This document shows, piece after piece, positions 43,946-54,517 of a DNA stretch of 64,000 bases. The position numbers and the translations under genes are program-made. Source of the DNA: Ceratotherium simum simum (lineage: Eukaryota > Chordata > Mammalia > Perissodactyla > Rhinocerotidae); contig NW_004454195.1 of NCBI RefSeq assembly GCF_000283155.1, positions 1,532,314 to 1,596,313 on the forward strand, given 5' to 3'. Within the stretch, counting starts at the first letter, position 1. The number at the start of each line of letters is the position of its first letter. A model generated the notes under the pieces. It did no database searches. It worked only from the letters and a program-made list of their open reading frames with translations, and was not told the DNA's origin.

Positions 43946-44988
43946 TTAAAAAAAGTCACTAGTTGTAGGTTTAACCACTCCCAGCAGTTATACCCATAGC
44001 CCAAGGCTATGACTTTGCAAACTATACCCAATGCAAGTCTTTCCATAGAGACCATTTTTGCTGGGCTATTCTCCCTCCTTTCAGAGCAGAGTGAGCAGAT
44101 TTGTTTGCTGGACAATTACCCTCATTGTCTTTAGTCCTATTGAAGAGGATCATCCAGGGCTTCGGTCAGCCTGTCCTGCAGGCTTCCCCAGTACCTGCAG
44201 TAAGTGACCCTGAGTATGGCTCCAACAGCAGAGAGATACCCCTAAAACTGGGGAAGATGAGCAGGAGTACTTCCAAAGCCTCTGTGAGGGCTGTCATCCC
44301 ACGAGGTGGGTATCTCCTTTTTGCAACGTGAAAACAGGAACATCATTAAAAATCATGTTCCTTTAGTCCCAGCTCCTTGGCCGTGGCATTTTGCAGTTAG
44401 ACACATTTTATGTGCATGGCACATAAGTTACCCAAAGATAAGGTTATTTTTGGCTCTGTGGTTTTTTTTACCTTCTTTTTCTTTCTCGATTCCAACCACT
44501 CCTCACAGTTTCAATTCCTCTCTCCTACTTTGTTCTCCTTTCTGTTTCTGGACATTTTACCCCTAATTATTTCAGATTCTTTTCCCTGCTCTGAAGTTTT
44601 TGTATCTGAAAATTAAGTATTTAAATACACTTTCTGGAGGGAGTGGGAAATTCTCCAGAAGTGGGTACAGAGAGAAAATTGTGAAGTTCGTCCTCTATTG
44701 AAAGGAAAGCCCATGTTGGATGATGACATTTTCTCACCAGTGTGGCTTCCCCCTCTAAGCACTTCACAGAGGGTATTTTTTTTTTTTCAAAACAGCAAAC
44801 CATGTGGAAATGTTTAAAATTAATAAGTAAATAGCTGATCGTTATAACTGAAATTTGAATACCACAAAGTAGTAATACTGTGTTGATTTTCATATGTTCA
44901 ACACAACACATGCGCAGTCACTTACACATTTATTTAAATTTTTCCCCTTGCGCCTGAAATTTAGTAGTCATTCATTACTATTTTTCAA
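43946..44988. other. No gene seen
   Basis: About 1 kb with short frames on both strands and a T-run at 44777-44789. No recognised exon or repeat. Confidence 0.4.
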
Positions 44989-44989
44989 G

Positions 44990-45030
44990 TGGATGGATGG
45001 ATGGATGGATGGATGGATGGATGGATGAAT
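44990..45030. repeat. (GGAT)n microsatellite
   Basis: About ten GGAT units, clean at the left and interrupted at the right. The frame 44985-45167 translates it as Ser-Ile-His-Pro repeats. Confidence 0.97.
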
Positions 45031-45059
45031 GGATGCATGAATAAACACAGGAATAGGTG

Positions 45060-45160
45060 AGTAAAGTTCCTCAAAGCAAGGACTAGGCCTTGCATCTCTT
45101 TAAAATTTGCACACCTAGTACAGCACAAAGTGCGTACCAACTGTTTAGAATCTAAAAGCT
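45060..45160 (+). mobile_element. Short L2 3' remnant
   Basis: 'cctcaaagcaaggactaggccttgcatctctttaaaatttgcacacctagtacagcac' matches the L2 tail pattern 'gagggcagggactttgtc…cctagaacagtgc'. Confidence 0.5.
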
Positions 45161-45474
45161 TTGCCATGTTTTTGTGCTTTTGACCTTGACGTTCTGTTGT
45201 TAAACTTAGCCCAGATTGTCACAAATCAGCCTTTGATCAAAATAGTTGTCTCATACTTGCTCATCCTTTCTTTTGTTCTCTTCCCCAGATCCAATTATCA
45301 GAGCTGTTTGCCTCAATCACTGAAAAGCAAAGTCCTTTTTGTTGCTGCAGACTCACCTCTCACTGCTCAGTCAAAACTACTCTCTGTAACTTACATTCCC
45401 TTAACTTCGCTTCACTGGCTTGCCCAGCTCTTAGCACTGAGTTTCCCGAGCTTTAGTCTTTCTTTTCTAGTATA
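45161..45474. other. No gene seen
   Basis: Plus frame 45161-45475 (104 codons) is hydrophobic and Leu/Ser-rich, as expected from C/T-rich DNA. No family recognised; L2-like text is possible. Confidence 0.35.
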
Positions 45475-45478
45475 GATT

Positions 45479-46046
45479 TGAAGAGGATCAAAATATGTCC
45501 CCCCAAAATATGCCACATGGGCATTAGGATTATTTTTAGCTGAAGGCAATGGAGAAACAGCAGATGCAGGAGATCTCTCTGCCTTTTCCCTTTCTGCCTA
45601 AAAGCAGGACATAAATTTCCCTTTGTAAAGATGTTCCCCTCTCCCATACCAGGAAGAGGAGAAGGACTCTTCTTTACTGAAGACCACTTTTATCGCCAGA
45701 GACGACAAGATGAGTCTATGTAACAAATCTTATTAAACAATCATACATTTGCTAGTCACCTTTTTATAATTTACCACCCCTAGGAATGAGCCCAAACATC
45801 CCCCCCTCATCCTTTGTCTAGTCACTACTCCACAACTTATCGCTCTTTGTTAAAATGCGATATAGCCCCCCGAATCTAACCACTTCTTTGGGATTTTTAC
45901 TTCTTTTCTGTGAAGCCCCCATGCATATAAAAATGTTAATAAAATTTGTATGCCTTTTCTCCTATTAATCTGTCTCAGGTCAGTTTAATTCACAGGCCCC
46001 AGTTAAAGACCTAAAAGCAAAGAGGAAAAGTTTTTCCTCCCCTACA
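45479..46046 (+). mobile_element. Solo LTR of a class I (ERV1-type) endogenous retrovirus
   Basis: 568 bp starting TG and ending CA. A perfect 4-bp target duplication, GATT, lies at 45475-45478 and 46047-46050; 4 bp is the gamma-type retroviral size. A TATA-like 'catataaaaatg' is near 45924 and the polyadenylation signal AATAAA near 45940, followed by an R/U5-like 'cttttctcctattaatctgtctcaggtcag' and a terminal 'ttttcctcccctaca'. No internal viral genes flank it, so it is the product of LTR-LTR recombination. Exact family not assigned. Confidence 0.85.
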
Positions 46047-46109
46047 GATTCTAGGACCAATTCCCAAGTAAGAATTCTTGCTCCCTCATATTCAATTCAC
46101 ACTAGAGCT

Positions 46110-46455
46110 TTCTGCCATTCACTTAGTCATTATTTACTCATTTCAAAAATGCCTATTGATCAATGACTTTCTTCCTGGCACTGTCCTAGGGAATGGAAAT
46201 ACAAAGTTTAGGAAGAAATGGCCCCTACCCTTCAGAAGTGAAGGGCAGGGTGAAATAGAGATGTAAATAAGTGGATCAAGGGAGTAGGGCAAGCATTTCC
46301 ACCTGGGGATATCAGAAAAGGCTTCATGGAGGCAATAGCCCTTAGATCAAACCCTAAGAGATGAGTGAATGTTTCCCAAGTTGGTAGGACAAACCAGAGA
46401 AGGGGGAGCCATGTGAGCAAAGGCTTGGAGTGCCTGCAGTTGGGGAGCTGCAGAT
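46110..46455 (-). mobile_element. LINE-2 (L2) 3' fragment
   Basis: 'cactgtcctagggaatggaaatac', 'atggcccctacccttcagaagtg', 'aaaaggcttcatggaggcaatagcccttagatcaaaccctaagagatgag', 'gtgagcaaaggcttggagtg' in antisense L2 order. Confidence 0.8.
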
Positions 46456-46489
46456 AGCTCAGCATTCCTTTACCCTTCACACGTATGAG

Positions 46490-46700
46490 AGACAGTGTAA
46501 CGTGGTGATTAAGTGTGGACTCTGGGGCTTGAGTCTCAGCTCCGCCACTTATTGGATGCATGACCTTGGGTGGATCATTTTACCTCTTGGGCCTTAAACT
46601 AAAAGGGAGATGATAATACCTATCATACGGTTGGTGTGAGAATTAAGTGAATCAAAGCACTTAGACCTATGCCTGGCACTACGTCAGTGTTAGTCGTTAT
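46490..46700 (+). repeat. MIR SINE, nearly full length
   Basis: 'gtgtaacgtggtgattaagtgtggactctggggcttgagtctcagctccgccacttattggatgcatgaccttggg' then 'cacttagacctatgcctggcac'. Confidence 0.92.
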
Positions 46701-46714
46701 TTATATATACTTTT

Positions 46715-46880
46715 TATTTTGCCATTTTGGACACTTATATAAATAGAATCATACTATTTGTATTTTTATGAGACTTTTCTAGTCAACATTATGTTTTTGA
46801 AATTTATCCATATTGATGCATACACCTGTAGTTCATTAATTTTCCTTCTTAGCTAACACATCATGCATATACGCCTTATC
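46715..46880 (-). mobile_element. Short L1 3' remnant
   Basis: 'gacacttatataaatagaatcatactatttg' and 'caacattatgtttttgaaatttatccatattgatgc' are antisense L1. Confidence 0.6.
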
Positions 46881-47164
46881 TCTCTAAGGTGATTGTGGAT
46901 TTTGGAAAACAAGGACCATGTTTTTTATATTCTCTGCTTTCAAGGCATTCTTAGTGGCATTTGTGATTTGTTCTTTGAGATTGTTAGCTGTGTTTTTAAA
47001 ATATCTAAATTGGAGGAGAAGACTGAGGGGAACTTACCAAGGGTTGTTGAGATTTTGTACCAAGCATGGTGACTGCCCATTTTCTATCCCTACTGAGGCT
47101 TCAATCAGAGAAATGGCCCTAAGCTGCCCTGTGAGAGATGTAAGTTGGATAATTACAACTGGGT
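46881..47164. other. No gene seen
   Basis: Plus frame 46918-47205 (95 codons) is unrecognised. No repeat seen. Confidence 0.35.
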
Positions 47165-47780
47165 ATGTGCGGTGTGCCATGTGCTATGTCAGTTCCTTTA
47201 CATGAGTTATCCTGTTTAATCCTCAAAACAAACCAGATGAGGAAGTGTGTTAGTTTCCTAGGGTTGCCACAACAAAGAACCCTGAACTGAGTTGCTTAAA
47301 TAACTGAAGTTTGTTGTTTCACAGTTCTGGAGGCTAGAAGTCCAAGATCAAAGGGTCAGCAGGGTTGGCTCCCTCTGAGACGGTGAGGGAGAATCTGTCC
47401 AAGCCTCTCCCCTAGCTTCTGCTGGTTTCCTGGTAATCCTTGGCATTCTGTGGCTTATAGATCTCTGCCTTCATCTTCACATGGCATTCTCCCTGTGAGC
47501 ATGTCTGTGTGCAATCCCTTCTTTTTATAAAGACAAGCATTGGATTAAGGACCCACCACACTGGAGTATGACCTCATCTTAACCAATTACATCTGCGATG
47601 ACCCTATTTCCAAATAATGTTACATTCTGAGTACTGGGGATTAGGACTTCAACATATGAATTGGGAGTTCAACAATTCAATCCATAACAAGAAGATATTA
47701 TTTTCTCCATTTAAAGATGAGGAAATAGGCCTAGAGAGGTTATGCTAACTTGCTGAAGTGGAATGGCTGGGGACCCCAGG
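47165..47780 (-). repeat. MIR SINE, split by an MLT1 LTR
   Basis: 'gtgccatgtgctatgtcagttcctttacatgagttatcctgtttaatcctcaaaacaaaccagatgaggaag' (to 47245) continues after the LTR as 'atattattttctccatttaaagatgaggaaataggcctagagaggttatgc' (from 47695). Confidence 0.88.
47246..47689 (-). mobile_element. MLT1-type MaLR solo LTR inside a MIR
   Basis: Antisense LTR: begins 'tgtgttagtttcctagggttgccacaac', 'cacagttctggaggctagaagtccaagatcaa', 'cttcacatggcattctccctgtgag', 'gacctcatcttaaccaattacatctgcgatgaccctatttcc', ends 'aattcaatccataaca'. 5-bp flanks GGAAG/AGAAG (one mismatch) are its target duplication. Confidence 0.92.
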
Positions 47781-47904
47781 GTTAATGTGGTAAGCTGGTA
47801 GTTCTGAGATGGGAGGGGATGGAGGTTGTACAGATTCCCAAGAGTCACCAGGTTGCTGTGGTGACCCATATCATCTGCATTCACTCCATAAAGCTGTTTA
47901 GATG
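47781..47904. other. Short unique spacer
   Basis: No recognised feature. Confidence 0.3.
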
Positions 47905-48080
47905 AGAGGTAATGGAGCGAGCTCTGGAGTTAGTCCAGTCTGTCACTCACTAGCTACCTGCTCTTAGCAAAGTTATGTAATCTCTCAGAGTCCCATTGCT
48001 TCATCTGTAAAATGAGATAATAGCATCCATCTCATGAGGTTGTGAAGGGTAAAGGACACAGGACAATGGGTGAGAAATGC
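47905..48080 (+). repeat. MIR SINE
   Basis: 'gagcgagctctggagttagtccagtctgtcactcactagctacctgctc', 'aatctctcagagtcccattgcttcatctgtaaaatgagataatagc', 'catgaggttgtgaaggg'. Confidence 0.88.
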
Positions 48081-48174
48081 AGTAATGATCAAAATTTATA
48101 CCCATCCTTTCATCCCAGCCACAGCAAATGGAGCTCCAGTCCGCATCCAGATTTCCTACATAGGGGCCCATTTT

Positions 48175-48794
48175 TTTTTATATGTTAAAAAACATATAAC
48201 ATAAATCTACCCTCTTAACAATTTTTAAGTCTACATTACAGTATTGTTAACGACATGCACACTGTTATACAACAGATCTCTAGAACTTTTTCGTCTTGCA
48301 TGACTGAAACTCCATATCCATTGAACAATTCTCCATTTTCCCCTCCCCCTAGCTCTTGGCAACCACCATTCTGCTTTCTGTTTCTATGAATTTGACTATT
48401 TTAGATACATTGTATAAGGGGAATCATATAGTCTTTGTCTTTTTGTGAATGGCTTATTTCCTTTAGTATATTGTCCTCAAGGTTCATCCATGTTGTAGCA
48501 AATGACAGGACTTCCTTCTTTTTTAAGGCTGAATAATATTCCATTGTATGTATATACCATATTTTCTTTATCCATTCATCTGTCAGTGGACATTTAGATT
48601 GCTTTCACATCTGACTATCATGAATAATGCTGCAATGAACATGGCAGTGGAACTATCAATTCAAGATCCTGCTTTCAATTCTTTTGGGTATATGCCCAGA
48701 AGTGAGATTGCTGAATCATATGGTAATTCAATTTTCAATTTTTTGAGGAACCTCCATATTGTATTCTATAGTGGCTGCATCATCTTACAATTCA
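48175..48794 (-). mobile_element. LINE-1 3' fragment with target duplication
   Basis: Antisense L1: 'atataacataaatctaccctcttaacaatttttaagt', 'ccctccccctagctcttggcaaccaccattctgctttctg', 'ggctgaataatattccattgtatgtatatacca', 'gggtatatgcccagaagtgagattgctgaatcatatgg'. A perfect 10-bp duplication, GGCCCATTTT, at 48165-48174 and 48795-48804 gives both ends. Confidence 0.93.
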
Positions 48795-48804
48795 GGCCCA
48801 TTTT

Positions 48805-49434
48805 AATTAATTTAATTTAGATAATTAACTGCAACCCTTGACCGAAAAAAGTCATTTGAGTGGGAATCAGGGTGGGGGATGGTGGTGGAAGGATCAGAAA
48901 GGAGGGAAGCAAAGGAGATCTAGAGAAAGGCATCAGCACCAGCTGTCTGCTTCTCAAGGTATTTCTCAAGGAGGGAGGGGAATTATTGGCATTTGGGGCT
49001 GGACAGTTCTTCCTCTTGAGCCACTGTCCCATGCATTCAGGAAGATTACCAAGACACTAAATACCAGTAACAGCCCCAGTCATTGTGCAACTCCAAATAC
49101 CCACACGTTTCCAAACTCTCCCCTAAAGATTGTCCCAGCCCTGATTGAGGGTGACTGGAGGTCCCAGCAGTCCCCAGGCTGCATACGGTCTTTGGGAACC
49201 CCACGGCAAACAACGCAAGGGTAAGCCCACTGCTGGTGCTCAAGTAGCCCTTCGTGACTGACTGATTCGAGAATTGATCTGTCCTCATCCTTTCTCCTGG
49301 CTGGACTTTTCCAACCCCAATTTCCACACTCTCCCTTGGGAGAAGCTGGTTTAATTTCAAAAGTGCAGTTAAAGGAGGAGGGGACAGGTTCTTAGCTTGG
49401 GGAATAGCACCAGGAGTCTCTTTAAAAGCACTTA
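48805..49434. other. No gene seen
   Basis: Unique sequence. The plus frame 48838-49224 (128 codons) is among the longest in the window. It has basic, Gly/Arg/Gln-rich composition, with no motif I recognise and no splice context. A minus frame (49046-49360, 104 codons) overlaps it. Confidence 0.4.
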
Positions 49435-50335
49435 GTACTACAATGAGATACCACTACACACCTATTAAAATGGCCAAAATCCAGAATACTGACAACACCA
49501 AATGCTGGAACATCAAATGTAAGGAACTCTCATTCATTACTGATGGGAATGCAAAATGGTACAGCCATTTTGGAAGACAGTTTGGCAGTTGCTTACGAAA
49601 CTTAACATACTCTTACCATTCAATCAGACAATCCCGCTCCTTAGCATGTACTTGAAGGAGTTGAAAACTTGTGTCCACACATAAACCTGAACACAGATGT
49701 TTATAGCAGCTTTATTCATAATTGCTAAAACTTGGAATCAACCAAGATGTCCTTCAGTAGGTGAATGGTTAAATAAACTGTGGTACATCCAGACAATGGA
49801 GTATTATTCAGTGCTAAGAAGAAATGAGCTATCACGTCATGAAAAGACAAGGAGGAACCTTAAATGCATATTACTAAGTGAAAGAAACCAATCTCAAAAG
49901 TCTGCATTCTGTATGATTCTAACTATGACATTCTGGAAAAGAAAAAACTATGGAGACAGTAAGAAGATCAGTGGTTGCCAGGGGTTGCAGGGAGGGAGGG
50001 ATGAATAGGCAGAGCACAGAGGATTTTAAGGGCAGTGAAACTCCTTTGTATGATACTATAGGGATAGATACATGTCATCATATATTTGTCCAAACCTGTA
50101 GAATGTTCAACACCAAGAGTGAACCCTAATGTAAATCATGGGCTCTGGGTAATAACACTGTGTTAATGTGGGTTCATCAGTTGTAACAAATGTACCACTC
50201 TGGTGAGGATGGTGATAATGGAAGAGGCTATCCATGTGTGGGGGTTGGGGGTATATGGGAAATCTCTGTACATTCCTCTCAATTTTGCTGTGAACCTAAA
50301 ACTGCTCTAAAAATAAAGTCTATTAAAAATATATT
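49435..50335 (+). mobile_element. LINE-1 (L1MA/B-like) 3' end of ORF2 and 3' UTR
   Basis: 'acaatgagataccactacacacctattaaaatggcc', 'tactgatgggaatgcaaaatggtacagcc', a readable ORF2 C-terminal stretch (49697-50008) with the usual WYIQTMEYYSVLRRNE block, then the 3' UTR 'cagtggttgccaggggttgcaggg…ttttgctgtgaacctaaaactgctctaaaaataaagtct'. 5'-truncated. Confidence 0.94.
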
Positions 50336-51052
50336 AATATTTAAACAAAAAAACAAAAAAACATACTCAGTAAATAAAGTTGCCAGAAGTAAACACCTTA
50401 GGTTAACAACTCCTTGCCATCATCTCTTTTTGCATTTTCTGAGCTTGTGACTGCCTGAGGTCACACAACAGAGGACACTGGGAAACTCCCAAATGAAGTT
50501 GCGATATCACTCAGAGATTTGTGTTTGAACAGCCATACAGAATTTAGCACACTTTGGGTGGTTCGATACGGTGATGCCAGCCACTGGTACTCATGTGAAA
50601 TTTACTCATCTCTCTGGCAGGAACTGCCTTTCGAGTTACATTTTCTCCTTTCTCCTTTAGTGATAAAGTCTGAAGTATCAGACTGAGTAAATAGTGTGAA
50701 ATATTTACTAATTATATAAATATAGTAATAGACCTAAACTAATTATGTATTTATTGACCATAGATTTAATTGGGCCAGTAAGAGCCTAGATGTGTGTTAA
50801 ATTTGGTTCAAGTATTGTAAAGTTTCTAATTGTCAAATGAAGAGCTTTGCAAAAATGCAACTATTACTGAGTGAAATAAAAACTCGGTCCCTACAAATGC
50901 CTGCTTTGGTCTTGCATAGTGGCTTGCTTTTCTTTCAGATAAATTGTCATTGAAGCAAAACCAAGATATGAGAAATGTGAACCCGCTTTCTTTCAACACA
51001 TCCCATTGTGTTCAAAGTCATAAGTAAGAAAGTTAAAAGTCCACCTTCCTGT
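50336..51052. other. AT-rich unique block, possible regulatory content
   Basis: No repeat recognised. The segment 50690-50775 carries 'ctaaactaattatgtatttattgaccatagatttaattggg', with homeodomain-like TAATTA and forkhead-like TATTTATTGAC sites. No gene seen. Confidence 0.3.
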
Positions 51053-51619
51053 TTAACAAAATATGAAAGTTGTCGCTTTGAAATAGAATTCATTGCGCCC
51101 AAATTTTAAGGGATGTCTGTATTCAGATCCAACTAGATCTCTAGCCCCCTTCCAAAAAAATTCTTTCTTCTCAGTGGTGAGAATAACCCCACCTGGAATG
51201 CACTCTTCAAAAGGCTCCTGATGCCAATTCATATGAATGAAGCTGCTCTCTCCAGGGCAGATGCGGAAGCTGCCCTCCCCAAGGTCTGAGGCAACCCTGG
51301 TAAAGGAAGTCACCTCGGGAGGCAGTGTGGCAGCTGAGACTGCATGGGCTGTGTGCCTCCAGCTGCAGCACCCTGACCACTCTCTCCAAGATGCAGTACC
51401 TGGACCCTGAGGAGCTCCCGGTCGATAACGAGGATGATGTTTTTGGTGAAGGTAAACACGACTTTCTGGCAGGAGCCACTCTGGTCTGCTTTGCTTAGCT
51501 TTGACACTACTGGAAACTTTGGCCCGGCTTGGGCAAGGACTTGAGTACTTCGAAAGCATTCTGGATGGGATGGTGGTTGTGGATATCAATGTAGACACCC
51601 AAGGCAAGGCAGAGGACAA
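51053..51619 (-). pseudogene. Unidentified coding-like segment (possible retrocopy or chance ORF)
   Basis: The longest open frame in the window (188 codons, minus) sits in a GC-richer island of about 450 bp within AT-rich sequence. Its own translation has no motif I recognise. The opposite strand also has protein-like pieces: codons at about 51498-51641 read …EYFESILDGMVVVDINVDTQ (20 residues shown), and a different plus frame at 51390-51485 reads KMQYLDPEELPVDNEDDVFG. The frame change and a stop between them would fit a decayed plus-strand retrocopy, which would make the minus frame a shadow. I cannot name a parent gene, and see neither a poly-A tail nor a target duplication. Strand given is that of the long frame; the alternative is plus. 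Confidence 0.25.
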
Positions 51620-52264
51620 GGGAGTTAAATGGCTCCTCCAAATCCTTTTTTTTTTAAAGTCGTGACTAGATAAAGGCTGAGTTTAGGTTGGAAAATAGTA
51701 CTGAATCTTTCCTCTTGTCCCTCTTCTGTGCTCTCTCGTCTAACCCCTTAAGGGAAACCTGTCACAGTGCTTTGCACACAGCAAGGCTGCTAGAGTAGCA
51801 GTTGGACGCATGGGCCAGGGATGGTTCTCCATGGTACCATGTTGTCTTGATCTGCACTACCCTCCTCTCTCTTTTGTCTCTCTCCCTTTGGATCTTGCTC
51901 TCTCTCACTCTTCCTTGGACTTATTTGGCACTCCAATTCTCCATGCCCTTTTCCTTTCTTCAGGCTGGGATGCTGCAGCCATGCTAGCTTCTGACACCAC
52001 TAGCACCACTCAGTTTTCCACAAGTAAACCTATAGAGTGGGATTTGGCTGTAAGGGTTGTGATTTTAAATGGCCAATCTAGTAATCTACAGATGTCTTGT
52101 TGAAATACTGCCTGTGAGATTGGGTGTAGGCAAGAGCTTTTCTAGAATTTGGAACTGTCTAAATAAATGGTAATCTGGATTCAGGGACCTCATAAATTTG
52201 ATTGTTTTCCATGAGAAACTATCTAGTGATTTTTTTAAAACTCTATCAAGTAATTTCTTTTAAG
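51620..52264. other. No gene seen
   Basis: C/T-rich 51850-51965 with overlapping short frames. No recognised exon or repeat. Confidence 0.4.
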
Positions 52265-52425
52265 GAACATTAGTAAGTTTTTTTGTGATTACCCAAGTAA
52301 TACAAATTCACTGAAGAAAAATTGAAGGGTATAGCATAATAAGACTCCCGTGTAATCTAATCATCTAGAATGTAACCACTATTAATGTTGTGATGATTTT
52401 CCATTATTTTATTCTGGCATCAGAA
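52265..52425 (-). mobile_element. Short L1 3' remnant
   Basis: 'gattacccaagtaatacaaattcactgaagaaaaattg', 'taatctaatcatctagaatgtaaccactattaatg' match antisense L1ME-type 3' UTR. Confidence 0.55.
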
Positions 52426-52944
52426 ATATTTAAAATCATAATTTGGATTTTTATCACAACCTGAATCAGTTTGAAGAGTATCTACTCAAGCTTCGTTGCT
52501 GTTTGCCAAATTCTCAGTCTGTTGCTTTACTTTGATGCCAGGCATTTAGAGCCACTTACCTGAAGTTTAGGCTCCATTCTGCAGCTTTCACTTCTGCTTG
52601 AAGATGTTTTCTCTGGTTATGCCTACTTAGGTGTGTATTCCCTCCAAGACTTAAAAAATGTTCACAACTAGGAAGATAAGCCTAGACTGGACAATTTGGA
52701 AATTATTCACCCAGCCTCCAAAATGCCCAGGCCACATCCCTTTCCCCACAGGGATTTGTCTCTTTTACATCAGGCTACGGTGCTAAAGAGCGCCATCTAT
52801 AGACAGATGCACGGCACTATGGATTATGTGCGGCCCCACCCTGAAGGAGATACAGACCTCAACCAAGCAAGGCTTTAAGGAGCCTGCAGGATCTCTCTCC
52901 TGAGCCCTCAGGATTAAGGTGATTATTTCAACCTCAACAGGCAT
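52426..52944. other. No gene seen
   Basis: Plus frame 52696-52878 (60 codons) is unrecognised. No repeat recognised. Confidence 0.4.
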
Positions 52945-53120
52945 GGTGAAGACTCAAGTTGGGAGTCAGACAAGATTCAGATTCAAATCCTCATTTTGCC
53001 TCATGCTACCCGTGCGACTTAAGCAAGTTATTTAACTTGCCAAACTAAACCTCAGTTTCCTCAGTGGTGAAATGGGACAGTAATACCTTTTGGGTTGTAC
53101 AGATTATCTTCATAATAGAC
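52945..53120 (+). repeat. MIR SINE
   Basis: 'gggagtcagacaagattcagattcaaatcctcattttgcctc', 'gcgacttaagcaagttatttaacttgcc', 'cctcagtttcctcagtggtgaaatgggac'. Confidence 0.88.
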
Positions 53121-53344
53121 CATAATATTTGCATTCCACTTCACCTGTGATGTGCTTTATACTTTCCAGACTGAATGATTATCTCATTTAACTTCATCTC
53201 CAAAGATTAGAGAGAGGATGTAAATCCAATATGTAATATATAAGCATATTTTTATTTGGTTTTCAGAGTCGTGGCTCATGTTTGCTAATTAACTTGAAAG
53301 CTTGTCCAGCCGGTGCCTCGTTTTAAGCAAGCTCTGTGGGGGGT
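53121..53344. other. Short spacer, no feature seen
   Basis: Partly MIR/L2-like ('gatgtgctttatactttccag…ctgaatgattatctcatttaac') but too short to assign. Confidence 0.3.
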
Positions 53345-53575
53345 GATAGTCAAGCCCTTCAGCTCTGGAGTTACCCTGCCTGGGCTTCGCCACTTAATTC
53401 ACTCTGTGACTTTGAGCAGGTTACTTAATCTCTCTGTGCCTCAGTTTACCCACTTATAAAATGGAGTACAAACCTCATACGGTAGTGTACAGATTAAATG
53501 TTGTTACAGGGGAAGTGCTTAGAATAGTGCCTAAAACGTGGTAAGCATTCAATAAATACTAATGCCTACTAAGTA
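53345..53575 (+). repeat. MIR SINE, nearly full length
   Basis: 'gccacttaattcactctgtgactttgagcaggttacttaatctctctgtgcctcagtttacccacttataaaatgg' and 'gtgcttagaatagtgcctaaaacgtggtaagcattcaataaatac'. Confidence 0.93.
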
Positions 53576-53714
53576 TTCACTTAAATGGGTTTATAGACTA
53601 GGTTAGAAAGGGATGTTTAAAGGGGATTCAGCACAGAGTTTTTTCACATACCTAATTGACCTAGTATGTTCAAAATAGGACTTCTTTACAGAACTTCAGT
53701 TTATAAACCACTTT

Positions 53715-53885
53715 TCAGAGGTATGATATGGTGGAAACAGCACCAGACAAGTTGTTAGGAGCCTGAATTGTTGCCCTGCATCTGCTGTTATATAGGTGTA
53801 GGGTCTTGGGCAAGTCATTTCACCTCCTTGTGCCTCATTCCTCGTCTAAAACAAGAGCACTAATTACACATTCTCTAAGATCTCG
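53715..53885 (+). repeat. MIR SINE
   Basis: 'gtatgatatggtggaaacagcacc', 'gggtcttgggcaagtcatttcacctccttgtgcctcattcctcgtctaaaa', 'taagatctcg'. Confidence 0.85.
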
Positions 53886-54463
53886 CTTTAAAAACTCCAG
53901 CAATCTACTACTTAATCTTTTCCGCACAGTGACATACATCTACCTAGAAGAATTCATGCTTACTCTAGGTTTCCTCCATGCTTTCAGCTCACTGGCCATG
54001 CCTAAGAAAGCAGAAAGCTTTTGGTATAATGACTTCCCTCTAACATAAAGAAAGGAAAATGCCCAGGAGCTTGTTACTAAGGCAACCATCTTTCCTTGCA
54101 ATGGACACATTTTTAAAGGACCCTTTCCCCCCAAAGGAACACAAATTTAGAATTTAGATCCATTTGGTTAGAAGTATATATAAATCCATTTAGATTTATG
54201 AACCACATAAAGATCTGGGAAGAAAAAAATGTCATGCTCACAATATCTACTTTTTTAACTATCCTTCTGAGATCCTGTTTGCTTCAGCTATTGTTTCTGT
54301 GGTTGAAGAAAATGTTAAGGTTCACAGAATTGAGAAGCATTGGTGTGTAAGCATTTTGTTCTACGAGAGAGCTGCATATGGTTAGTGAGAGAGAGAAGCA
54401 GTCATCCACCTACCCACCAGAAACCCCAATATTTATTCCCCACCCTACCACCTTCCTTCCTCT
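53886..54463. other. No gene seen
   Basis: No recognised repeat or exon. Confidence 0.4.
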
Positions 54464-54464
54464 G

Positions 54465-54515
<51 letters not shown>
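54464..54515. repeat. (TC)n(AC)n compound microsatellite
   Basis: TC units from 54465 to 54484 pass directly into AC units to 54514. Frames across it give Ser-Leu and Thr-His runs. Confidence 0.98.

Positions 54516-54517
<2 letters not shown>

Noticed and set aside
45001..45028. Short regular repeats that might suggest a CRISPR-like array
   Set aside because: Simple tetranucleotide microsatellite without spacers, in a mammalian genome.
48838..49224. 128-codon plus frame
   Set aside because: Low-complexity basic composition with no domain or splice context; consistent with chance in GC-richer DNA.
49697..50008. 103-codon frame with protein-like text
   Set aside because: It is the C-terminal end of L1 ORF2, interrupted and 5'-truncated.
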